A DNA stretch of 64,000 nucleotides. It comes from Pseudomonas trivialis. Lineage in GTDB: Bacteria; Pseudomonadota; Gammaproteobacteria; Pseudomonadales; Pseudomonadaceae. The notes beneath the pieces were generated by a model. That model was not told where the DNA came from, made no database searches, and was given only the letters and a program-made list of their open reading frames with translations. Of this stretch, positions 51,869 through 60,842 are shown piece by piece (position 1 is the stretch's first letter; each line of letters starts with the position of its first letter). The stretch spans positions 186,001 through 250,000 of the forward strand of contig NZ_JYLK01000003.1 of the NCBI RefSeq assembly GCF_001439805.1, written 5' to 3'. The translations under genes and the position numbers were made by a program.

Positions 51869-53527
51869 TTACAACGAGGCTCGGACCTTGAGGTGCAGCA
51901 CAAAGGATTCATAAGGACGCAACGCCACCGTGCCCGCACGCGCAGGGCAATCGGGGTAGTTGCTGATCAGCAGGCGTTGCTCGCTCGCTGCATTGATCAC
52001 ATGGTCAGGCAGCTGGATATCGCAGGGCTGGCCGTAAAAGTTGTTAACCACCAGCAGTCGCTCGCCGTGACCTTCGCGCAGGTACGCCCAGACCTGCCGA
52101 TGGCCTTGCAGCAACTCGCGGTAAACACCGTCCTGGATCAGCGGTTCGCGGCGGCGCAAAGCGATGAGCGCGCGGTAGTGGTGCAACACCGAATCCGGGT
52201 CATCACGCTGGCAGTCGACGTTGATCTGCGCCGCATTGGCCGGGATGCCGATCCACGGTTCGCCGCTGCTGAAGCCGGCGTTCGCCTCACGGCTCCACTG
52301 CATCGGCGTGCGCCCGTTGTCGCGGGACTTCTGCATGATCGCCGCCATGCTCGAGGCCTCGGGCTCACCGGCATCGCGCTGGAGACGGAAGATATTCAGG
52401 GTCTCCACATCGCGGTATTGCTCGATCCGGTCGAACCCCGGATTGGTCATGCCCAGCTCTTCGCCCTGGTATACAAACGGCGTGCCCTGCAAAAAGTGCA
52501 GCGCGGTGGCGAGCATCTTGGCCGAGACCACGCGATGCTCGCCGTCGTCACCAAAGCGCGAGACCACCCGCGGCTGGTCATGGTTACACCAGAACAGCGC
52601 GTTCCAGCCGCCGCCGGCCTGCATGCCCAGTTGCCAGTCGGAGAAAATGCGCTTGAGCTGCAGAAAATCGAAGTCGGCCTTCACCCACTTCTGCAGGTTC
52701 GGATAGTCGACTTTCAGGTGATGAAAGTTGAAGGTCATCGACAGTTCTTTCGACTCCGGCCGCGAGTAGCGAATGCAGTGCTCAAGGCTGGTGGAGGACA
52801 TCTCGCCGACGTTGATCAGGTCGTGGCCGTCGAAGACTTCGCGGTGCATTTCCTGCAGGTATTGGTGCACGTTGGGGCCGTCGGTGTAGAAACGCCGGCC
52901 ATCACTGCTGTCTTCGGGAAAATCGGCGGGCTTGGAAATCAGGTTGATCACGTCCAGGCGGAACCCGCCCACGCCTTTGTCGCGCCAGAAGCGCATCAGT
53001 TTGAATACCTCGGCACGCACTTTGGGGTTGTCCCAATTGAGGTCGGCCTGGGTGTGGTCGAACAGGTGCAGGTAATACTGGCCCGTCTGCGCTTCGTACT
53101 CCCAGGCCGAGCCGCCGAACTTGGACTCCCAGTTGTTCGGCTGGTCGCGCCAGATGTAGAAATCGCGGTACGGATTGTCGAGGCTGCTGCGCGCCTGCTG
53201 GAACCATTCGTGCTCGATGGAGGTGTGGTTGACCACGATATCGAGCATCAACTTGATGCCGCGTTTGGCCGCTTCGCCGATCAGCAGCTCGCAGTCGGCC
53301 ATGGTTCCGTAGCTGGGGTCGATGGCGTAGTAATCGCTGATGTCGTAGCCATTGTCGCGCTGCGGCGAGCGCAGGAATGGCGTGATCCACAGGCAATCGA
53401 CGCCCAGCCACTGGAGGTAATCGAGCTTGTCCACGATGCCGAGCAGGTCACCGGTGGCGTTACCCGCGTGGCTGTGGAAGCTTTTGGGGTAGATCTGGTA
53501 GATCACCGAGTGTTGCCAGTTTTGCAT
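51869..53527 (-). CDS. treC: Trehalose-6-phosphate hydrolase (alpha,alpha-phosphotrehalase)
   Basis: TreC splits trehalose-6-phosphate into glucose and glucose-6-phosphate. The 552-residue protein is GH13: WQHSVIYQIYPKSFHSHAGN (strand 1), MLDIVVNHTSIEHEWFQ (conserved His), GVGGFRLDVINLISKP (nucleophile Asp), and FWCNHDQPRVVSRFGDDGE (transition-state His-Asp). The phosphate-binding type rather than plain alpha-glucosidase is supported by its place next to a PTS trehalose permease. It is second in the operon, 118 bases after treP with a REP doublet in between. Confidence 0.95.
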   Translation of the reverse strand: MQNWQHSVIYQIYPKSFHSHAGNATGDLLGIVDKLDYLQWLGVDCLWITPFLRSPQRDNGYDISDYYAIDPSYGTMADCELLIGEAAKRGIKLMLDIVVNHTSIEHEWFQQARSSLDNPYRDFYIWRDQPNNWESKFGGSAWEYEAQTGQYYLHLFDHTQADLNWDNPKVRAEVFKLMRFWRDKGVGGFRLDVINLISKPADFPEDSSDGRRFYTDGPNVHQYLQEMHREVFDGHDLINVGEMSSTSLEHCIRYSRPESKELSMTFNFHHLKVDYPNLQKWVKADFDFLQLKRIFSDWQLGMQAGGGWNALFWCNHDQPRVVSRFGDDGEHRVVSAKMLATALHFLQGTPFVYQGEELGMTNPGFDRIEQYRDVETLNIFRLQRDAGEPEASSMAAIMQKSRDNGRTPMQWSREANAGFSSGEPWIGIPANAAQINVDCQRDDPDSVLHHYRALIALRRREPLIQDGVYRELLQGHRQVWAYLREGHGERLLVVNNFYGQPCDIQLPDHVINAASEQRLLISNYPDCPARAGTVALRPYESFVLHLKVRASL

Positions 53528-53571
53528 GGTGGGTTCCTTCAGTAGAATTTTGTGTCGTCGATGAGGGACTC

Positions 53572-53636
53572 ATCGGGAGCAAGCCCCCTCCCACACTTGA
53601 ACTGCATTCCAACGGTGGGAGGGGCTTGCTCCCGAT
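53572..53636. repeat. REP doublet (REPIN) inside the trehalose operon
   Basis: ATCGGGAGCAAGCCCCCTCC starts the left arm (53572) and a right arm with one G less ends at 53636. The spacer is only about 20 bases, the shortest of its class here. It lies between treP and treC, so its hairpin is in the operon mRNA. Confidence 0.93.
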
Positions 53637-53645
53637 AGCGGCAGG

Positions 53646-55088
53646 TCAGGCAACCCTGTACCCGGGCCGAACGATCTTCATGCTCAACACGCAGGTCAAA
53701 ACAAACGGCACGACCATCGCAATCACCATGCCCACCACAAACACCGGGATGACGCTCGGCACAATCGAGATAAACCCGGGCAACCCGCCAACGCCGATGG
53801 CCGACGCCTGCACCTTGTTCAGCGCGAGGAAAATGCTGCCCAGGGCCGAGCCCAGCAGCGCGGCATAGAACGGAAACTTGAAGCGCAGGTTCACGCCGAA
53901 CATCGCCGGCTCCGTGATGCCGAAGTAGGCGGAAATCGCCGAGGTCGAGGCCATGCTTTTGTCCCGCGCGTTGCGGGTCATGTAGAACACCGCCAGCGCA
54001 GCGCTGCCCTGGGCCAGGTTGGACATGACGATCATCGGCCAGATAAAGGTGCCGCCCTGGGTGGAGATAAGCTGCAGGTCGACGGCGAGGAACATGTGGT
54101 GCATGCCGGTGATCACCAGCGGCGCATAGAGCAGGCCGAAAATCGCGCCGCCGAGCATGGGCGCGATCTCGAACAGGGTGACCAGGCCTTCGGTGATCAG
54201 GATGCCGAGGTGACGCGTCACCGGGCCGATGATCGCCAGGGCCAGCACGCCGGTCACCACGATGGTGGTGATCGGTACCACCAGCAGCTGAATGGCATTC
54301 GGCACCCGCGCCCGCAGCCATTTTTCGATCACGCTCATCACAAAGGCGGCCATCAGGATCGGCAGAATCTGCCCCTGGTAACCGACCTTCTCGATCCGGA
54401 ACCAGCCGAAAATATCAAAGTACGGCAGGCTCTGGCCGTCGAGTCCGGCAACGGCCTTGCCGTAGTTCCAGGCGTTGAGCAGGTCGGGGTGCACCAGCAT
54501 CAGGCCGAGCACGATGCCGAGGATTTCACTGCCGCCGAACCGCTTGGCCGCCGACCAGCCCACCAGCGCCGGCAGGAACACGAAGGAGGTGTTGGCCATC
54601 AGGTTGATCAGGCTCCACAGGCCGTCCAGATTCGGATAGGCCTCCAGCAGGGTCTGGCCCTCGATGAACATGCCCTTGGCGCCCATCAGGTTGTTAATGC
54701 CCATCAGCAGACCGGCGATGATCAGCGCCGGCAGGATCGGCATGAACACATCGGAGAACACCCGCACCAGACGCTGCATGGGGTTGGTCTTGTCGCCGCC
54801 GGCTTTTTTGACGTCGGCAATGGTGGCTGCGGCCAGACCGGTCAGCTCGCGCAGGGCGGCGTAGACCTTTTCCACTTCGCCGGGGCCGATCACCACCTGG
54901 AACAGGCCGCCGGTGAAGAACGAGCCCTTGACCAGATCGACCTGATTCAACGCGCTGCCCTTGACCAGGCTGGGGTCCTTGAGCGCCAGGCGCAGGCGCG
55001 TCACGCAATGGGCGGCCTGCTCAAGATTGTCGCGCCCACCGAGGTTGTCGAGGATCTCGCGGGCGATGTTGGAATAGTCGTGGCTCAT
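53646..55088 (-). CDS. treP: PTS trehalose transporter, EIIBC
   Basis: This inner-membrane permease imports trehalose and phosphorylates it to trehalose-6-phosphate. The ATG at 55088 gives 480 residues. An N-terminal EIIB with phospho-Cys28 (AAHCVTRLRLALKD) is followed by EIIC (about 105-470) with some ten hydrophobic segments and the family motif ISAYFGITEPAMFGVNL. No EIIA is attached; the FPr protein of the operon can supply it. The gene is first in the operon. Twin palindromes 67-108 bases upstream are the likely operators. Confidence 0.94.
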   Translation of the reverse strand: MSHDYSNIAREILDNLGGRDNLEQAAHCVTRLRLALKDPSLVKGSALNQVDLVKGSFFTGGLFQVVIGPGEVEKVYAALRELTGLAAATIADVKKAGGDKTNPMQRLVRVFSDVFMPILPALIIAGLLMGINNLMGAKGMFIEGQTLLEAYPNLDGLWSLINLMANTSFVFLPALVGWSAAKRFGGSEILGIVLGLMLVHPDLLNAWNYGKAVAGLDGQSLPYFDIFGWFRIEKVGYQGQILPILMAAFVMSVIEKWLRARVPNAIQLLVVPITTIVVTGVLALAIIGPVTRHLGILITEGLVTLFEIAPMLGGAIFGLLYAPLVITGMHHMFLAVDLQLISTQGGTFIWPMIVMSNLAQGSAALAVFYMTRNARDKSMASTSAISAYFGITEPAMFGVNLRFKFPFYAALLGSALGSIFLALNKVQASAIGVGGLPGFISIVPSVIPVFVVGMVIAMVVPFVLTCVLSMKIVRPGYRVA

Positions 55089-55154
55089 GCTTGTGGTATC
55101 CACTTTGATTTTTTTATTGAGGGCAGCCATTGGCAGCACGCCGAGAGCAAAACT

Positions 55155-55196
55155 ACTCGTACAGACGAGTTATAGCAATAACTCGTCTGTACGAGT
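55155..55196. promoter_or_regulatory. Twin TreR operators between treP and treR
   Basis: Two copies of ACTCGT-N4-ACGAGT (55155-55170 and 55181-55196) lie 26 bases apart centre to centre. They are themselves arranged as a perfect 19-bp inverted repeat around AGCA. The site is between the divergent treP and treR genes, nearer to treP, as expected for repressor sites. Confidence 0.75.
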
Positions 55197-55340
55197 TACA
55201 TAATGTTTGATTTTCCGAATCTGAAGTCAGACATTTCTGATCATCCGCCCGCCCTCAATGGACAAACCCCACCTCTGCCACTAAGGTTCCTGCCTTGAAC
55301 GCGCCGTTCACCTTCATAACGCCGGCACAGAGCCATCCCC

Positions 55341-56045
55341 ATGAGCAAATACAACCAGATCTATACGGATCTGCTTGCCAGCATCACCACTGAACGCCTG
55401 CAGCGCGGCACGCGCCTTCCCTCCGAAACCGAACTGATGGACAGCTACCAGGCCAGCCGAGGTACCGTGCGCCGCGCCATCGAGCAGTTGCAGGAGCGCG
55501 GGTTCGCGCAAAAGATCCACGGCAAGGGCACGTTCGTGCTGTCGCCCAACCCCATCGAATTTCAACTGGGTGGCATCGTCAGCTTCCATGAAACCCACGC
55601 CGATCTGGGCGATGACGTGCGCACCGACGTCGTCGAGTTCACCCAGTTGCCGCTGGAAGGCCCACTGCTGCAACACTTCGAAGCCGAACCCGGCACGTTG
55701 ATCACCCGCATCAAACGGGTACGGCGCATCGGCGGCAAACGGGTGATTCTCGACATCAACCACTTCATCGCCGACCTGATCCCGGGGCTGGATCGCTCGA
55801 TTGCCGAACAGTCGATCTATGCGTTTATCGAAGAAAAGTTACAGCTGCAGATCAGCTACGCGCAGCGCACCATCGAAGCCCTGCCCCGCAGCAAGGACGA
55901 CCAGGCGCACCTGGACCTTGATGGGCAGAGTCATGTGATTGTGGTGAGTAACCAGACGTTTTTGCAGGATGGGCGGCAGTTTGAGTACACCGAGTCGCGG
56001 CATACGTTGGACAAGTTTTATTTTTCGGATGTGGCGCGGCGGTAG
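55341..56045 (+). CDS. treR: Trehalose operon repressor, GntR family
   Basis: The 234-residue protein has a GntR winged helix (about 8-70; RLPSETELMDSYQASRGTVRRAI) and a UTRA effector domain (about 95-230). This is the same type as Bacillus TreR, whose ligand is trehalose-6-phosphate, and unlike the LacI-type TreR of E. coli. It is divergent from treP, with the twin palindromes in between. Its own regulation by the same sites is possible, but they lie about 145 bases from its start. Confidence 0.9.
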   Translation: MSKYNQIYTDLLASITTERLQRGTRLPSETELMDSYQASRGTVRRAIEQLQERGFAQKIHGKGTFVLSPNPIEFQLGGIVSFHETHADLGDDVRTDVVEFTQLPLEGPLLQHFEAEPGTLITRIKRVRRIGGKRVILDINHFIADLIPGLDRSIAEQSIYAFIEEKLQLQISYAQRTIEALPRSKDDQAHLDLDGQSHVIVVSNQTFLQDGRQFEYTESRHTLDKFYFSDVARR

Positions 56046-56149
56046 GCTGAGCGTGAAGCATCGAGGGATACTCATCCAACACCATGGAAAATGTCATGAC
56101 TGATAAACCACCTGCCGAGGCCTCCATTGGCAATGGTGCGTGATGACCC

Positions 56150-57034
56150 ATGATGAGTAGATATTTTCCTTCTTGTCGGGCCGGCCTCTATACAGCCTGC
56201 ATGGTGATGGTCAGCGCGCTGCTCATCGCCTGCCAATCACCGCGCGAGGCACTCCAACAACTGGCTGAAGAGCACGACCGGCAAGTGGAGGTATTGTCGG
56301 GGCACAGCTTCCCCCTCGTCATACTTGCGCCACACACGGCAGAAAAGCTGACCCGCCTGCGTGTCTACCTGGAAGGCGATGGCCATGCCTGGGCGACGGC
56401 CACTCAACCCAGCCTGGATCCGAGCCCGCACACTCTGTTGGTGCCACAGCTGGCGGTCGATGATCCGACACCGAATGTGTACCTGGCACGGCCCTGCCAG
56501 TTCGTCATGACCGCAGCCTGCGAACCAGCACTCTGGACCCATCGACGCTTTTCTCAGGAAGTGGTCACCCGCCTCAGCCAGGCGCTGGACGAATTAAAAC
56601 GACGATATGGCAACAGCGAGTTCGAACTGGTGGGGTATTCAGGTGGCGCCGCTCTCGCCTTATTGTTAGCAGCGCAGCGCAATGATGTTACCCAGGTGCA
56701 AACCCTTGCTGGCAATCTCAGCCCACGCCTGTGGGCGACGATGAAAGGACTGTCGCCACTCGACGGTTCACTGGATCCGTTGGCCTATCGTGATCGACTC
56801 GCCTTGATACCTCAGCGTCATCTCATCGCACAAGCAGACCTGATTATTCCAGCTGGTTTAGCTGACAAGTACCAACAGGCGCTTGGCTCGCCCCTCTCCC
56901 AATGCGTCCATGTGCCAGATGCAAGCCATGACAGGGGGTGGGAAGCGATATGGAGCCGGTGGGTTGAAACTCCGTTGGCACATGAAAATTCTGAGATTAA
57001 AGGCGGGCAGCTCCGTTTAAAAACATCCGAATAG
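56150..57034 (+). CDS. Putative lipoprotein alpha/beta-hydrolase
   Basis: The 294-residue protein has a signal peptide with a lipobox (ALLIACQS; Cys near residue 28), so it is probably lipid-anchored. An alpha/beta-hydrolase core follows. The nucleophile elbow is GYSGG (LVGYSGGAALALLLAAQR, about residue 162-179) and a late His lies in PDASHDRGWEAIWSRW. The substrate is unknown. It stands alone after treR. Two adjacent ATG codons (56150, 56153) are equally good starts. Confidence 0.75.
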   Translation: MMSRYFPSCRAGLYTACMVMVSALLIACQSPREALQQLAEEHDRQVEVLSGHSFPLVILAPHTAEKLTRLRVYLEGDGHAWATATQPSLDPSPHTLLVPQLAVDDPTPNVYLARPCQFVMTAACEPALWTHRRFSQEVVTRLSQALDELKRRYGNSEFELVGYSGGAALALLLAAQRNDVTQVQTLAGNLSPRLWATMKGLSPLDGSLDPLAYRDRLALIPQRHLIAQADLIIPAGLADKYQQALGSPLSQCVHVPDASHDRGWEAIWSRWVETPLAHENSEIKGGQLRLKTSE

Positions 57035-57303
57035 TGCCCAACCCAGGCGAGACCGCAACGGCGCCGCTAAAGTTCCGTTTATTGCTGAATAACTCCGTAC
57101 ATTCTCAAAAAACAGCCAAGGCGTCGCATTTTTAGCTTTTTTCCGTCCTCTACTCTTTTTTTATGATGAATCTTCTTACACGCATCGTGTAAATTCGCAC
57201 GCGCTTGAATCAGCCATTCACTGACAAGCTGGCAGGGAAGCCAAAGAAAGACGCTGACGCGTAGGTTGTTCCCTGTCAGTTTCTGCCCTGTAAGGATACT
57301 GCC

Positions 57304-59607
57304 TTGAACATTTCCCACCTGCGCCGCTCGTTGTTGGCGCTGTCCGTCGCGGCGACCACTGCCACGGTTCATGCCGCCTCCGCCCCCGACCTCAACTACG
57401 ATCTGAGCACAGGGGCATACAGCAGCTCCGGTGATGTTTTCAATAACGCCACCTTCAGCGGGACCTCGCAAAATGCAGGTGTAGTGCTGATCGACTTGAC
57501 CCTGGCGGGCAACCTGGTCAACCAGGGCAACATCAACCTGACGCCTGCGCCCGCCGCCTACTTCCCGTCCGGTATCACCATGGCGCTCAATTCCAATGTC
57601 GGTGGCGACCTGGTAAATAATGGCGACATTACGGTGAGCGGCAACGACGTCGTCGGGCTGGACCTGTATCTGGCAAAGATCGCGGGTGAAGTGAACAACA
57701 ACGGCAACATCACGGTGGCTGGCGTACAAGCCGAAGGCATGTTGATCACCTCGACCCAAGCGCGCGTCAATAACTCGGGCACTATCATCGCGCGTGGCAC
57801 TGACGCCATGGGTATCGACATCGAGAAAGCCCGCTTTACCGGTCAGATGGCAGGCGCGCCCTTCCAGAGTGATATCAACAACAGCGGGACTATCTCCGCT
57901 GACGGGATCGGTATCCGCCTTCGCAGTCTCGACACCTCCGGCGGTTTCGACACCCTCTCCATCAGGCAGACAGGCGGCCTGATCGAAGGCGGCACGGCAG
58001 CCATTCTGGCGGACGACAATGCCTCCCCTTCGTACTTCTACTGGCAAGGTGGTCAGGTCAAGGGTGACCTGCTGGGCCTGAGTGGTGTGCTGGTACAAGG
58101 GGACGCGATGTTCGATGGCTCGACCATCCGCGCCGGTTTCGTCGATATCGACGGTGGCCGCCTGACGCTGCTTCGCCCGCAGACCACGATTGTGGGCGAC
58201 CTCGACATGGACAGCGACACTGCGCGCCTGCGTCTGCTGCTGGATAACACCACACTGCCCAACACGCCGATCCTGAAAGTCACTGGCAATACCTTCTTCT
58301 CTCCAGGCAGCCAGATCGAACTGCAGGCTCGCTCCGACGACTTCCGCACGTCGGCCCAGGGCACACGCTACACCCTCATCAACTCTGGCACTTGGGAAGA
58401 GCCGCAGAACCTGTCCGTGGTGTCCTCCTCGGCGCTGCTTGAGGTGAAGAACTTCGGCATTGAAGGCCAGGACGTGAAAGCACTGGTTGCCACTCGCAGT
58501 GATGAGGTGATCACGCAAGACCTGCTGGGTGCCCGTGGTTCGCGCAACGCGGTGAACGCCATCAAGCCGTTCAAAAATACGGTGCTGGGGCTGATGGACG
58601 AAAGCGACCCGGTATTCCAGCGTTTCGCCAACGCCGCCACCCGTGAAGACCTGGCCAAACTTGCCGAAACCCTGACCCCGGACGTCAGCCGTGGGGTGAT
58701 CAACGCCGCCTCCAACAGCCAGAACCTGGTCGCCAGTGCCATCAACCGCCGCGCCAGCAAAGCGCGCAGCGGTCTTTCTTCCGGAGACGTTCTGGCAGAA
58801 CAAGGCGTTTGGATGCAGGCCCTGTCCAGCGACGCCAATCAGGACAGCCGCCACGGTATCGACGGCTACGACGCCAACACCAAGGGCATCGCCGTGGGTG
58901 CCGACGGCAAACTCAACACCGACACCACCGTTGGCCTGGCTTACAGCTACCTGACCAGCGACGTCAAATCCGACCTGGGCAACAAAACCGACGTGAGCGG
59001 CCATGCACTGACCCTGTACGGCAACTGGGCCCGTGACAACTTCTTTGTCGACACCTCGCTGATGTACGGCTGGAACGACAACGAGTCCAAACGCTACATC
59101 GCCGGTACCCGCGCCAAGGCCGATTACGACAGTGAGATCTTCGGCGTCAACGCACTGGCCGGCTACACCTTCCAGCTCGACAAGCAGTGGCTGCTGGAAC
59201 CACAGGTCGGTGCGCGCTATGCCAATGTATCGATTGATTCGTACCGTGAAAAAGGCAGCTCAGCCGCCCTCAACGTCGGCAAACAGCGTTATGAAATCGG
59301 CGAAATGGGCCTGGGCGCTCGCCTCGCGGCCGCTTTTGACGTAGGTGCGGGTAGCCTGGAACCGGAAGCCAAGCTGATGGCCTGGCACGATTTCATCGGC
59401 GACAAGGCCGGTACCACCTCCACCTTCGTGCTCGGCGGCACTCCGTTCACCACCACAGGCGCAACACCGGCGCGCGACAGCTACGAGCTGGGACTGGGCG
59501 CGAACTACCGCGTGGGCGCGTGGAGCGTGGGAGGGATGTACAACTACCTGACCAGCAGTGGTTTTAATGCGGACACGTTCACTGCGAACGTGCGTTATGA
59601 CTTCTGA
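57304..59607 (+). CDS. Autotransporter (type Va) with beta-barrel translocator
   Basis: The 767-residue protein starts at TTG 57304, with AAGGAT 8 bases upstream; no ATG fits. A signal peptide (residues 1-24, ending TVHAAS) leads to a passenger of about 450 residues. The passenger has Asn/Gly-rich turns (NNNGNITVAGVQAEG, VNNSGTIIARGTDAMG) typical of a right-handed beta-helix. The C-terminal barrel (about 500-767) ends in FTANVRYDF. The passenger resembles no enzyme I can name, so adhesion or aggregation is a guess. A terminator follows. Confidence 0.9.
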   Translation: MNISHLRRSLLALSVAATTATVHAASAPDLNYDLSTGAYSSSGDVFNNATFSGTSQNAGVVLIDLTLAGNLVNQGNINLTPAPAAYFPSGITMALNSNVGGDLVNNGDITVSGNDVVGLDLYLAKIAGEVNNNGNITVAGVQAEGMLITSTQARVNNSGTIIARGTDAMGIDIEKARFTGQMAGAPFQSDINNSGTISADGIGIRLRSLDTSGGFDTLSIRQTGGLIEGGTAAILADDNASPSYFYWQGGQVKGDLLGLSGVLVQGDAMFDGSTIRAGFVDIDGGRLTLLRPQTTIVGDLDMDSDTARLRLLLDNTTLPNTPILKVTGNTFFSPGSQIELQARSDDFRTSAQGTRYTLINSGTWEEPQNLSVVSSSALLEVKNFGIEGQDVKALVATRSDEVITQDLLGARGSRNAVNAIKPFKNTVLGLMDESDPVFQRFANAATREDLAKLAETLTPDVSRGVINAASNSQNLVASAINRRASKARSGLSSGDVLAEQGVWMQALSSDANQDSRHGIDGYDANTKGIAVGADGKLNTDTTVGLAYSYLTSDVKSDLGNKTDVSGHALTLYGNWARDNFFVDTSLMYGWNDNESKRYIAGTRAKADYDSEIFGVNALAGYTFQLDKQWLLEPQVGARYANVSIDSYREKGSSAALNVGKQRYEIGEMGLGARLAAAFDVGAGSLEPEAKLMAWHDFIGDKAGTTSTFVLGGTPFTTTGATPARDSYELGLGANYRVGAWSVGGMYNYLTSSGFNADTFTANVRYDF

Positions 59608-59630
59608 TTAGCGTCCTGGTCTGAAACGAC

Positions 59631-59652
59631 AAAGCCCGCTGATGCGGGCTTT
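59631..59652 (+). terminator. Terminator of the autotransporter gene
   Basis: Perfect 9-bp stem AAAGCCCGC / GCGGGCTTT with a TGAT-type loop, followed by GTTGTTTT. It starts 24 bases past the stop. Confidence 0.9.
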
Positions 59653-60842
59653 GTTGTTTTGAAGCTGAGGGTAATGCGCTATCTGTTTTTTAGTTATAAA
59701 ACAGGTGGGTGCGTATTAGCCTTACTCCCACTCGAACATAAACAACCATAAAAATTCTTTAAAAGTCATATTTTTATTTTAATTTTTTCAGCTGATACCA
59801 CGAAAAATGCCATTAACGAAAAGCTGTTTTCGCACGCACTGCATTACTCATGCGGTTCGGTCATCGGTTAGGAGCAAAAACTTGCGTCACATATTTTTCC
59901 GTTATTCGAGTTGATTGGTGACCATCTCTACGCCGCCGCCCCATTCAGCCAGGACTTCGGCACCGCATGCGGAGCAGGCTTTAGTCAGCTCGGGCGATGA
60001 TTAAGGCAGATGCAAGTTGGCCATACACGGTGCAGCTATACACGCAGAGAACAAGCGGATTAGTGCTGGACGACATGGCTGACTTTTCCCGAATTACTGC
60101 GCGGCCAGCCGCACGTCCAGACCCGACTCGTCATCGAGATCGAGATCGAGTTTGCGCAATGCTTCAAGCACTGCCTCGGAATGGTCGCGGGCCTGAACAC
60201 CTTCAAACCGTTTGCCTTCCTGGTACGCCTCCCAACGTTTCATCGTATTGCCTCTTCTTTCCTCTTTTAGTTCAAATAGCCCTTGCTGGAGCCCAAGCCT
60301 GACGTCATGTAGGAAAACTTCCTGCAACACCGTAAACAGCGGCATAAGATCTACCGGGACATTTCACCTGCGAGACCATAAGACCGTGCGCCGCATCAAC
60401 AGGGCAAATGCCTCGTGCGCTACGAGCCCCTAAGATCAGCACAACCCCGCTAATGAGGCGCGACCATTCCTGGATCTGCTCGATCCAGGTATTAATATCT
60501 AGCAAACTATCTGATTCGCTTGCCTCAGCACTCGCAATATGCGTGAAGATCGTCACATTCCTGAGCGTTTTCCTGAGCGTTGTTATCGCAGCCTTGCCCG
60601 TCACTGAACTTTCGGGCTAAGCCTCCATCAGAGCGTATGATTGAATGTAGGAAATTTCGTTTTCTGCTCGTCGAAACCTTTACATTTTTCTATTTTCTTC
60701 AGTGCCACTGCCGTTCCAGGCGGTTCACTTATTGTGCCTCTGATTCTGATCACAAGGATGTGAAATGCCTGCGGACTCACGCTGCCCACTGCACAAGCTT
60801 GGCCCCTCTCGATATGTCGTGGGGCTGGCCCGCTTGTCGTCG
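59653..60842. other. Gene-poor, AT-rich stretch before the TPS locus
   Basis: About 1.2 kb holds only one likely short gene (60094-60243). Parts are clearly richer in A and T than the flanks, e.g. the run around 59745-59790 (TTTTTATTTTAATTTTTTC). No REP doublet, tRNA or insertion-sequence end was seen. Several overlapping open frames on both strands lack ribosome sites. It may hold the promoter region of the TPS locus and decayed sequence at the edge of an accessory region. Confidence 0.5.
60094..60243 (-). CDS. Small hypothetical protein (49 residues)
   Basis: The frame starts at ATG 60243 with AGAGG 8 bases upstream and encodes a charged, helical peptide (MKRWEAYQEGKRFEGVQARD and RKLDLDLDDESGLDV). 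I know no family for it. It lies alone in a gene-poor region. The upstream in-frame ATG at 60345 lacks a ribosome site. It could be a real small acidic protein or a remnant. Confidence 0.4.
   Translation of the reverse strand: MKRWEAYQEGKRFEGVQARDHSEAVLEALRKLDLDLDDESGLDVRLAAQ

Noticed and set aside
59909..60000. Short minus-strand frame with a CSACGAEVLAEW pattern
   Set aside because: The Cys-x-x-Cys spacing looks like a zinc site, but the frame has no start codon and is preceded by a stop. At most it is a remnant.
60305..60620. Overlapping open frames on both strands (60305-60604 minus, 60408-60620 plus)
   Set aside because: Neither has a clear ribosome site or recognisable protein pattern, and they overlap each other. 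They were left as part of the gene-poor stretch.
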